A DNA stretch of 64,000 nt from Escallonia rubra (taxonomy: Eukaryota; Streptophyta; Magnoliopsida; Escalloniales; Escalloniaceae), in the NCBI GenBank assembly GCA_033065855.1, contig JAVXUO010002093.1, positions 41,344 through 105,343 on the forward strand, given 5' to 3'. Positions 45,657-55,839 of this stretch are shown one piece after another (within the stretch, counting starts at the first letter, position 1; every line of letters starts with the position of its first letter). The notes beneath the pieces were generated by a model that saw nothing but the letters and a program-made list of their open reading frames with translations, ran no database searches and was not told the DNA's origin. Made by a program: the position numbers and the translations under genes.

Positions 45657-48400
45657 TTGTCTCAACTTGTTCCCAACCTATTCTGGTCGTACCCAATGGC
45701 CCACTAGGGATCCCGCTTCACGCAAACAAGTCGACATTGTCAACGGTCAATTTTTCAACGCATCGAACCGGTCAGCGCGCACACGCTCAAGTCACGTGCA
45801 TTTTTCACTTCGCGCGCCTTGTGCGACTTAGGCATGATTTATTTCATGTTGACGTCACTCACGCTAGCGCGATCGTCACGTCGAGACCACCTGAACACAT
45901 TTTCACCAAAAAGGACGACCTACGGCGCAACCGGAGCAACGGGGTCAAGGGGAAAAGGCCTTGACCAACCCCATGGGGTCGGCCTCGGCCTCCCATGGGG
46001 GTTTGGCCTTGGCCTTCCTCCCCCGGTTCTTCACTTTTTGCGCAAAGTCCTTTTCGCACTTTTTTCACTTCGTACGTTTCGTACGTGACTTTGGCACCTT
46101 GTTCATCATGTGGGTACAATTCTTGGTAGCACGTTCGTCATAACGCAACTTCCGGATTCGTCATTGCTCATCAAACCAACTACCGACGGCGCGCCTGAAG
46201 TTTGCCAAAAGGATTAGTGGCCTTGGGCTCCAAAAATGGCAGTTGGCCATTTGGCCTTGGCCAGCCCTAGGGGATCATCCTCGGCCTTCCCCATGCCTAG
46301 GGGGTCGGCCTCGGCCTCCAGGAGGGGTTGGCCTCGACCATTTTCCCCCGATGGTTCACCCCTTTCTCGCATACCTCTTTTCACACTTTTTTCGCTTCGT
46401 ATGCATTGTACGTAACCTTGGCACCTTATTCGTCACATGGGTACAATTTACGTCGACACGCTCGTCGTAATACAACTTCCGGATTTGCCATTTCTCATCA
46501 AAACACCTACCGTCGGCGTGCCCGAAGTTCACCAAAGTGGGGAGTGGCCTTGGCCTCCCTTCATGGGAGTTGGCCATTGGCCTTGGCCACCCCCAAGGTT
46601 CGGCCTCGGCCTTTCTGAGGGGTCAGCCTCGGCCTCCCCAGGGGTGGTGGCCTTGGCCATCCCCCCAATGTTTGGCCTATGGCCTCCCCTCCCGCGCGCA
46701 CTTATTTTCTTGAGTCTTTGCACCTCCGCGATGTTTACGGACGTTCATGCATCAACCTCGCGACGTCCGTCGTGCATCAACCTCGTGACGTCCGTCGTCC
46801 GCACACCGCTCCTGCGATGCCCATCACCCAAAGTAGCGCGCTACCGCCGAATGACCCGTCGCCGACGACCGCATACCATCACTCCCACGTTTTCATTACT
46901 TTATGTTTCATTCATTATTTTGTTATCACATCACACTCAACTCACATCTCATCTTCGGAACACCCAACACGTGCCCCGGCACCAAGTATTGTCTCCGTGA
47001 CGTTCGTCACCGCGCCTGCACGCCATTTTCATAACATATGCCCCCGGCACTAGGTATTGTCTCTGCAACATTCGTCGCCGCGCCCGTGCACCACGTTCAT
47101 AACACGTGCCCCGGCACCAAGTGTTGTCTCCGTGACGCTCGTCGCCGAGCTCATGCGCCATTTCCATGATACGTACCCCGGCACCAAGTATTGCTCTGTG
47201 ACGTTCGTCGCTGCGCCCATGCGCCATTCTCATCATACGTGCCCCCGGCACCAAGTATTGCTCCGCGACGTTCGTCGCCGTGCCCGTGCGCCACTTTCAT
47301 AACACGTGTCCTGGCACAAGGTATTGTCTCGTGCTGTTGGCACCGCGCCCATGCGCCACAATCATGTTCCATGCTTCCAGGATGGGCTCACAACCTTATA
47401 GCCATCGCCGTCTCAATCACAGGGGGTCTCCGGCCCTCACATCGGGATGGACTCACAACCTTATAGTCATCGTCGTCACAATCACGGGGGGCTCCTGCAC
47501 GAGGACCCCTCGCATCGGGATGGACTCACAACCTTGCAGCCACAGGATGGGCTTACAACCTTATAGCCATCGCCGTCAAAGTCACAGGGGGCTCTGGCAC
47601 GAGGACCTCTCATCACGGACTCCGAGCACTAAGCTGTGACTATGTCCACTCATGTTACCGTTGATCGTCGACACCACCAGGACAATGACCCACGGGTCAC
47701 TCCGGGAAGGGAGCAGGTCCTTGGAGGGCACCGCGCCTAGTTCGCCTGGCAGTTGGCTATAGGGGCAACCCTTACCACTGTCAGGTTATCTATGCGTCTC
47801 TTGATGCATCTTCTGGGATTCAGTAAGGGCTTGGACTGGTGGCTGGAGCAACGGGTTTACTCTAATCATGCTACCGCGGTGTGGTCAATCTTCTCAGACA
47901 TGTAGAGCGACGCTGTGTGGGGTAGGCAACGCGAATTTGGGAACTGGCAGTCTAACGGAGAACCGGTATTTTGGGACCCCTGGTGACGTGTCACTCCCAG
48001 GGGACGACATGTGGCACTTTATGACATAAGCACATTGTTTCCTATAAATAGTGAACTTTATGACTCAAAAAGGATGGCTTCTTCATTCTCACAAATCACA
48101 TTCTCACTCTAGAATTTGGGAGCTCTTGGATTCTAGAGAGAGAAACACAAATTGGACATAACTTTGGATCATGACATTAGACCTCGACTCGGACCTTTGA
48201 CTTGGACTATCGACTGCCGGTCTTGTTCGTCTCAGCCTCGTCTCCGCAGCACTGCCACTCCTCACGGCCTGTCTGAGAAGCCTTTCTCTCAGCCCTTACG
48301 CCGTCCTTCCTGTCTCTCACTTTATATACTTGGAAGCTGACATGGACTGCAGCCTTTGTGACACCTCCACGTAGGTACGAACCCACTTTCCTTGGCATCA
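45657..48400 (+). repeat. 5' LTR of copy B
   Basis: Starts at about TGTCTCAACTTGTTCCC (start uncertain by a few bases) and ends CTTGGCATCA. It contains three rounds of a phrase with GGCCTCGGCCT and a cold spot with TTCGTCGTAA..CAACTTCCGGAT (45,955-46,720). It then has about six units of about 66 bp with CCCGGCACCAAGTATTG (46,970-47,370), and GGATGGACTCACAACCTTATAG-type units (47,380-47,600). The open frames here reflect GC-rich repeats. Confidence 0.7.
48043..48050 (+). promoter_or_regulatory. LTR TATA box of copy B
   Basis: TATAAATA in the context TTTCCTATAAATAGTG lies 350 bp before the LTR end. Copy A has a degraded equivalent (CTATGAATAAGG) at about 14,655. Confidence 0.6.
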
Positions 48401-48420
48401 TTTTGGCGACTCTGCTGGGG
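48401..48420 (+). promoter_or_regulatory. Putative primer binding site of copy B
   Basis: TTTTGGCGACTCTGCTGGGG immediately follows the LTR end; the same site in copy A has two differences. The tRNA is not assigned. Confidence 0.65.
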
Positions 48421-48421
48421 A

Positions 48422-49638
48422 GGTGAGCATCGTACTGCAGTCTGCCTGTCTTGTAACCTTGATCATCATGCATATACGACGGAGAGCTACGAGGACTACC
48501 AGCCAAGGCCTCAACCCCACTGTCCAAGAGAAGCATCATCTTGATGACCAGGAGGAGACTTGTGTCGTCCGACTCCAAGGCTAACCCCAATACGACCAAC
48601 CGACACCATGCTCACGACTTGCTCCAGTCGTCTCTTCCCAACTGCCGGCCTCTTGCCGCTGGCACTACCCATGTGCAAACCACACCCCAAAAAGTTGTTC
48701 CCCACCACCAACCCATTTGCACCATTATCATCCCACAATGCCTCGGGTTATCCCGTCCGGGGGCTCAGGTGCCAGGATCATTCCGACCGGGCACACAAAC
48801 CTTCCCATGCTTCATATGTCACCACAACATGTTGCCTCCCTATGGGTTCAATGGAGTTGTATTCTTTTCTAGACTTAGACAATTTTCAAGCTACATTGCA
48901 CTTGTAGAAGCCCACTGACACCACCCTTAATACCATCACCCACCCCCTTGGGGGCTTCACCCCTTCCCAACCCATTCGGCCTCACATTGTAACGACTTGG
49001 TACGTGGTGCGCGGGGTGGCTCGAGCCGCGCTACTACGGTCGCATCATCGTCCTTCATTTACTTTTCTTGACACTTAGAAAAAAAAAATCATTTTTTTAA
49101 ACCGGTCATCGATGATCATCCTCAATGGTCTCCCTCGACATCCTTGTCTCAGCCCAACACTTAGAAAAAAAATTCATTTTTTTCGCAACCGGTCGTCGAT
49201 GATCATCCTCAGTGGTCTCCCTCGGCATCCTTGTTTAAGCCCAACACTTAGAAAAAAAAATTCATTTTTTTTTCCGCAGCCGGTCATCGATGATTACCCT
49301 CAGCTGTCTCCCTCGGCACCCTTGTTTAAGCTCAACACTTAGAAAAAAAATTTAACATAAATTTTTCACCCCCTACATCCTATGCTCCTTCCAACGCTTA
49401 GGATAATTTCCCAACACTTAGAATATTTTCACCTTGCCCAGGTCACACCCTTTCATCCTCGTTCCATACTTAGAACAATTCTCACAGAATTTTCCAATCT
49501 CCAATCCTCTCTCCAACACTTAAAAAAGAATTTTGCAAAATTTTTTCATCCCCCCGCCATCCCCATGCATTCTCTTTCAATTACTTTGAAACATTTTCCA
49601 ACAAAACTTTTCATCTTTCCCACTCCTCCTTGGAATGC

Positions 49639-49640
<2 letters not shown>
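48422..49640 (+). other. Internal region of copy B, left part
   Basis: No coding domain. Three to four units of about 85 bp at 49,070-49,355 each contain AACACTTAGAAAAAAA and CGGTC(A/G)TCGATGAT. One copy of the GGTGGCTCGAG hairpin motif lies at about 49,000-49,035. Confidence 0.65.

Positions 49641-49679
<39 letters not shown>
49641..49679. repeat. (TA)n tract at the left MULE border
   Basis: TA units run up to the first base of the MULE. The right border is also (TA)n (61,996-62,030), so a 9-bp duplication would consist of TA repeats and cannot be delimited. Confidence 0.95.
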
Positions 49680-49681
<2 letters not shown>

Positions 49682-50420
49682 GGGCCGATATACATCGACC
49701 GGTGGGAAAAAAAAATATTTCCCACCCAATCGCATGACAATCAACCGATTGTATATAAAAAAAAAAACAATGGCAATGAGTGGGCCCTGGTGGGCCGCGA
49801 TTGGCTTGGGGCAATCGGCTGACTGTCAAGCGATTGGGCCCAAAGCCAATCGGCTGACAGTCAGGCGATTGGCCTTGGGCCAAATCGCATGACTGTAAGC
49901 CGATTGGCTTTCGGCCCAATCGCGTGACAATCAGCCGATTGGCTGTGGCCCACTCGCCCTTTTTTTGGCCTTTTTGGCCTGCCCGTCCCTTTTTTGTTTT
50001 TTTTTGCCTGCCCGTCCCTTTTTTTTTGGCCTGCCCCTCCCCCAGTCCAGTTTCTTTTTTTTTTCGTTGGCCTGCCCCAGTCCAGTTTCCCTCCCATTTT
50101 TTTTTTATCCAGCCTCCCCCGTGGCCCCCACCTTTCTCCCCCCCCCACGTGTCCCCACCCCCTCCCTTGCCCCCCCCCCCCCTCCCCTATCCCCTGCAAT
50201 TGCAGTCACCCGAATTTCCCCTTGGCCCCCACCCCTCTTCCCCCTCCCCACTTGTTTCCCCCCCCTAGGCCCCCACCCCCCTCCCCACTTGTCCAATTTT
50301 TTTCCCAGACCCCCACCCCATTCCCCACTTGTCCAATTTTTTCCCTAGACCCCCACCCCCCTTTCGACAAATGTCACGCCAAAAGTTGCCCCCCCCCTTC
50401 CCACGGCTCACTTTTCTGTC

Positions 50421-50430
50421 TATAAAAACC
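50421..50430 (+). promoter_or_regulatory. Left-arm promoter TATA box
   Basis: TATAAAAACC is followed 25-35 nt later by a plausible start region (TTATTTCTTACACTCTC). The + strand leader runs to a consensus donor CAAG|GTAAGTATT at 50,572/50,573. An acceptor TTCTTATAG at 52,400 lies 2 bases before the PMD-Ulp1 ATG. The arm therefore probably drives that gene through a 5'-UTR intron of about 1.83 kb. Confidence 0.65.
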
Positions 50431-50959
50431 CTCTTCCCCCGAATTATTTCTTACACTCTCATCAGTCTCCCTATCTCACCTACATAATCTCCACAACAAT
50501 ACGAGCGAAAAAAATTTTACGCTAGAAGAAGATCGGTGGATTTCTTCGTCATTTTTTTCAAGTCAAAACAAGTAAGTATTTTGAATTTTCTTATAATTCA
50601 ATGTTAATTTAAATTGTTGTTACGCTTAAATTGTTCTTACCATAGCTTAAAATTCGTGTTTAGGGCGTCAAAATTACGTTTTTACAAATCAGGGTATTAC
50701 ATTCGAAAGATTCGGAAATAGCGATTTTTTTAGGTCGTCAAAATTATGATTTTTCACGAATTTGTAAAAAATAGCTAGAGCTATATTTTGCCAAAGTACA
50801 AAAAAGAGACCCTAGTTATTTTTAAAAGATCTGTATCAGGTAAAAATTTTAGATTTTTTCAAATACTGGAAAGGGGTTAACTGATACGCGCAACCTTGTA
50901 ACTTCGCAGTGTAATTTCAAATATCAAGCTAGCGCGATTTCGCGCGAAACTTTTTTGAG

Positions 50960-52222
50960 AACCCTAGGATGTTGGAAAGTTCCATTCCCCAGGAATTCGG
51001 GCCATTCCGAAGCCGGTAGCAATTTTTTGCCTATGAAACTTTTAAGCGCTCGATCCGGACACCGGTTCGGGATTTTTTGACGAAAAATCCCTAAAATGCT
51101 TTTTAGATCAAGGATGGACTCAGCAACCTTAGAATAGCGTATTAAAGCACTTTTGAGATTTTTCCCGATGCCAGGGGGCATTTTCGTAATTCGCCGCGCG
51201 ACAGGGGTATTTTCGTAATTTTGCCCCTTTCAACCTTTTCGAATGACTGCTCAGTCCGTAAATGTAAGAAAACCCTAGCCAAGGTGGGAAGTTCCATTCC
51301 CCACGAATTTGGGCCATTCCGAAGCCGGTAGCAATTTTTTGCCTATGAAACTTTTAAGCGCTCGATCCGGACACCGGTTCGGGATTTTTTGACGAAAAAT
51401 CCCTAAAATGCTTTTTAGATCAAGGATGGACTCAGCAACCTTAGAATAGCGTATTAAATCACTTTTGAGATTTTTCCCGATGCCAGGGGGCATTTTCGTA
51501 ATTCGCCGCCCGACAGGGGTATTTTCGTAATTTTGCCCCTTTCAACCTTTTCGAATGACTGCTCAGTCCGTAAATGTAATCAAACCCTAGCCAAGGCGGG
51601 AAGTTCCATTCCCCACGAATTAATTCCATTCCGAAGCCGGTAGCAATTTTTTGCCTATGACACTTTTAAGCGCTCGATCCGGACACCGGTTCGGGATTTT
51701 TTGAATTTAAATCCCTAAAATGCTTTTTAGATCAAGGATGGACTCAGCAACCTTAGAATAGCGTATTAAATCACTTTTGAGATTTTTCCCGATGCCAGGG
51801 GGCATTTTCGTAATTCGCCGCCCGACAGGGGTATTTTCGTAATTTTGCCCCTTTCAACCTTTTCGAATGACTGCTCAGTCCGTAAATGTAATCAAACCCT
51901 AGCCAAGGCGGGAAGTTCCATTCCCCACGAAATAATTCCATTCCGAAGCCGGTAGCAATTTTTTGCCTATGACACTTTTAAGCGCTCGATCCGGACACCG
52001 GTTCGGGATTTTTTGACGAAAAATCCCTAAAATGCTTTTTAGATCAAGGATGCACTCAGCAACCTTAGGATAGCGTCTTAAAGCACGTTTGAGATATTTC
52101 CCGATGCCAGGGGGCATTTTCGTAATTCGCCGCCCGAGAGGGGTATTCTCGTAATTTTACGCTTTCAACTTTTTCGAACATCTTTTCAGTCCGTAAATGT
52201 AAGCACACCCTAGCCAAGGCGG
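50960..52222. repeat. Tandem array in the left arm, four units of about 312 bp
   Basis: Units are marked by GGGAAGTTCCATTCCCC near 51,288, 51,598, 51,910 and 52,224 and by TGCCAGGGGGCATTTTCGTAA. Small - strand frames starting MPPGIGK occur in three of the four units. They are a by-product of the repeat and show no constraint beyond repeat identity. The array lies in the inferred 5'-UTR intron. Confidence 0.93.
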
Positions 52223-52402
52223 GAAGTTCCATTCCCTTCGGAGTCGTGGGAAGTGAGGAATGGTTTTCATACATTAAAGTAATGATTTAATGACTATTGT
52301 TATTGCGTTGGTAAGCTAGGTTAACGATTCAGTTACAGTTTTACGGACTGTAAATATTATGGACGCTAAGTTAATGTACGATTATATTTTGTTCTTATAG
52401 AT

Positions 52403-55349
52403 ATGGATTTCAACCCTGGACCTCATGATACATCAATCCTATACGATGACGATGACCACGTCGCGAGGCACGTATTTAACGGTGTCGATAGGGGTGTTTT
52501 GGAAACATGTCAAAGCACAAGTGGCCATTCCGAGTGGGTACTGAACGATGAACAAATAGAACTACTACACAATCAAAATTTGACGGTTTTCACCGATTGC
52601 GGGATTTGGTCTCGGCACGACGATTGCCTTATATCCGCTCTAGTTGAACGATGGAGGGGCGAGACGAACTCATTTCACTTCCGGTTTGGTGAAATGACTA
52701 TTACGTTAGAGGACGTCGGATTTATACTTGGAATCCCATGTCACGGTAGACCGATTACTTCGAATAAAACGTCTGCTTCCATCGCGAAGATGGCTAGGCA
52801 GTATTTTCCGGGAATTCCGAGGGAAGCTCTTTCAACCAACGGCATAAAACTTAAATGGCTGAGAGAGCAGTACGGCGAGCTACCGGATGAATACACTCCT
52901 CATGATTTTTCGGTGTATACGAAGGCATTCCTTTTGTATATGATTGGATCTATATTACTTCCGACGCAAAAGAAAAACACGGTGCATCCGAAGTATATGG
53001 TGTTCTTGGAGGATCTTGAATTGGTATACTCATATTCGTGGGGTTCAGCTGTCCTTGCGCACCTATATCGAGCATTGCACAAAGCTACGAGAAAGGGTGC
53101 CAAGTCCATTTCCGCCTGCATCACTCTGTTACAGGTTTGAGCATTTATATTCTTCGTTGACGTGTCAATATATTCGTGATTAATAACTAATTCCATATTA
53201 TGTTTGCATTCACAGGTTTGGTCTTACGAGAGGCTACCCACGGGTCGTCCACACCCCGTAGCTGATTCAGATGAGACGTGGCCTAGGGTGTGGGCCTGGG
53301 GGCCTAGGCCCAAACGGACTAAACGGGTAGACCCTCACCACAATCTAACGTTCTATCGGGGGGAACTAGATATGATGGATGCATCCCAGGTGACGTGGCA
53401 GCCATATGCGAATGTGATGCATCTGTTGGATGAGACGTGTTGGCAACTGCCGGTGTCGTACGTGCTGGCAGGTTTGGTTCGGGTGCCACTTATTCATTTC
53501 GAAGTATGTGAGTTTCAGATGCCCGATCGAGCTATGAAACAAGCTGGCTGTCTACAAGGGATACCAAAACCCGCTGTAGACATGCGGCCATACAGGTGCG
53601 GTCGAGGTCCGAATTTTGAGGTGCCTGATGCCTTGAATTTGCTCAGCGACGAGGTGCAACAGTGGAATACTTGGCAAGAAACGTATGGTAGCCTTGTATC
53701 GCTCAAGGACGACGGCACCAGTACTGAGGAGTACCTGCAGTGGTTTCTCAAGGTGACGCGCACGAGGGTGAATCGCCCTTCCGAAGTGAGGAAGTCATCG
53801 TACGCGCCACGTGAGGTCTATGACCAGTTCTGGGCATTAAGCATTGTAAGTCATTCCGGCTGTGTCGTTTCAATATTTATTTGCGCACCTTCTCGACCAT
53901 GCCTGAAATGATGACGGTGATATTTCTATGCATGTTTTTAGGTTGACAAGGGCACTGAGATGTTCAAGCAGCTCGAGCAGTTTGACTGGTATGTCGCGCA
54001 TGCGCCTGACAGTTTCAAGAGCTCCGTTGAGTCGTACAAGACTGATCTTCACAACTTTGGTGTTGCGTACCGGGGTTACCAAGGGGAACCGTCTAGTCGC
54101 ATGCCTCCTGACCCGTTCGGCTCTCAGCCCCAGTCGCAGAGTCAGGTGCGGGAGCCGTCTAGTGGCTTGCCTCCTGACGCGTACATCCCACAGCCCGAGA
54201 GTCAGGTGTGGGATTCGTCTAGTGGCTTGCCTCCTGACGCGTACGGGTTTCAGCCCCAGAGTCAGGTGTGGGATCCGTGTAGTCGCTTGCCTCCTGACAC
54301 GTACGACTTTGTGCCCCAGAGTGAATTCTGGGAGCCGTCTAGTCGATTGCCTCCTGACACGTACGACTCTCAGCGCCAGAGTCAGGTGACCCAAGTAGGA
54401 ATCCAGGCCTCGCGCCCACGCAACCGGTCGGATAAAGGACAAGCGACAAAGCCATTGGGGCGATGGAAGCGGGGTTGGATCGATCAGCACTACTTCGGGC
54501 CTGAGCCTGTCAACGATTCAACAGACTTTCCTCTTGGAACATTGCTAGGTCACACGGATGTGAGAATGTTGGCACCGGAGACAGATATTTCAAATTTCGT
54601 CATGAACGCTTATATAGATCTGCTCCGGATTAGAGAGCTACGTTATAACCATCGCGAAGATTTGAAGCTTAACATGTATCCCACTTATCTTGTCCCATTA
54701 ATGGTGACCAGCATGAGGGAGTTCACAGAATGGAGGAGGCGAGGGGCAGGCATGGGTAAGTGGAAACCAGCTGGAAACTTGTTAGCCCTGTTGACCGCAG
54801 AGAATCAATGTCACGCTGCTCATGCGAACCTTGTCATGATGCCTTGCCATCACGAACACCACTGGTTCCTATTAGTTCTCTATCCAGCGAACAGAGCGGT
54901 CAACATATACGATAGCCTACGGGAGGACTCTCCCTTTGGGTCGCTCGCACAGACATACAGCGAGTACATCACTGCAGTGGTTAGTTTTTTATCGGTTGAC
55001 CTTGGCTCATAGTATATTCTTATTGTAACATATATTGATGACCTTTTTTTATTGTTGGATGCAGACTACTATCTTCTCGCTAGCGTGCCGAGCCTATTCG
55101 GGGGAATCCATCACCAGGAATTCGACGGTAGAGCCTTGGACGGTCGAGACGATACAGGACCGACCAAAGCAATATAACAGTCATGATTGCGGGATTTACG
55201 TCCTCAAGTACATGGACTACATTGCTCGCTCGGAGGTGCTCAGATATACGTCGTGGACAAGGAAGGCTGCCTTGACGTTTAGGTATAGGATAGCCTGGGA
55301 GCTGAAAAAAAATGAAGCTAGATGGCTTCATTACCATTATCCTAATTAG
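52403..55349 (+). CDS. Plant mobile domain-Ulp1 protease fusion protein, ~894 aa
   Basis: Four exons join in phase 0 without a stop: 52,403-53,134, 53,216-53,845, 53,942-54,979 and 55,065-55,349 (244+210+346+94 codons). Introns are 81, 96 and 85 bp with GT-AG ends. Residues about 50-430 are a plant mobile domain (PMD, as in MAIN/MAIL1), with RHDDCLISALVERWRGET and MTITLEDVGFILGIP. Residues about 504-605 are five repeats of about 20 residues (EPSSRLPPDTYD-like). The C-terminal part (about 650-894) is a Ulp1/SENP-type C48 cysteine protease with His761 (HHWFLLVL), Asp778 (NIYDSL), Gln836 and Cys842 (HDCGIYVL). The family removes SUMO or related modifiers; the substrate here is unknown. It converges on the transposase gene. 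I chose this ATG because it follows an acceptor and opens the PMD. Confidence 0.9.
54088..54390 (+). repeat. Five 60-bp coding repeats in PMD-Ulp1 exon 3
   Basis: Each unit encodes about 20 residues built on SSRLPPDxY..QPQSQVW. They form a flexible Pro/Ser/Gln-rich linker between the PMD and protease domains. All units keep the frame. Confidence 0.9.
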
Positions 55350-55760
55350 CGTGACTATGGTGCAATGAGCAAAGAACCCCTGAAAAAAATGTTCATAATT
55401 TTTTTATTGTTGCTATGAATTTGGCGATACAGTGTGCTCGAATATTAATACATTATAGGATTTTCTGAATAATTATTTGTCTCGATTTTCGCCGAAATTC
55501 ATATATATGGCCTATTAGCGTGCCTAAGGGGCAATGAGCAAAAAAGAAATGACAAATAAAATTACGAGATTTTTCGGAAGCTATGAATTGGGCCCTAAAG
55601 TGTGCCCGAATAGGCCCTTCCTAGGAAAACCCAAAAAATAATGTGTCTCGTTTTTCGCCGAAATTCTTACGAATGGGCTAACTAGCGTGTCTGAGGTGCA
55701 ATGAGCCGAAAAAAAGTGACAAAAAAAAGTACAAGATTTTCCGGAAGAACAAACCAAATC
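55349..55760. repeat. 168-bp direct repeats between the convergent genes
   Basis: Units starting TTAGCGTG..GTGCAATGAGC begin near 55,347, 55,513 and 55,681. They share TTTTCGCCGAAATTC and a C(A/G)AGATTTT(T/C)CGGAAG phrase; about two and a half units are present. The repeats occupy the 3' flanks of both genes, so they may supply transcript ends. Confidence 0.8.
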
Positions 55761-55839
55761 ACAAATTAAAGATTCAACAAACCAAATCACAAATTTAAAC
55801 ATTATAAACGTTATTCGTTATACAACTGAAACATTAACC

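Larger units (their letters stand above)
49680..52222 (+). repeat. Left inverted arm of the large MULE
   Basis: From outside in: 20-30 bp terminal sequence; alternating CCAATCGG / GCGATTGG palindromic repeats (49,795-49,945); a C/T-rich tract (49,955-50,415); a promoter with TATA at 50,421; a 5' leader; a splice donor at 50,573; AT-rich sequence; then four units of about 312 bp. The right arm has the same order, with eight units. The Pro-rich frames at 49,924-50,425 are composition effects. Confidence 0.92.

Noticed and set aside
46437..47053. Frames of 124-187 codons in the copy B LTR
   Set aside because: They arise from GC-rich minisatellites in an LTR and show no domain.
49924..50425. Proline/phenylalanine-rich frames of 112-143 codons
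   Set aside because: The region is nearly pure C/T, so all three frames stay open by composition. The mirror frames at 61,172-61,753 have the same cause.
53928..54490. Frames of 153 and 206 codons antisense or out of frame to PMD-Ulp1 exon 3
   Set aside because: They are shadows of the 60-bp coding repeats.
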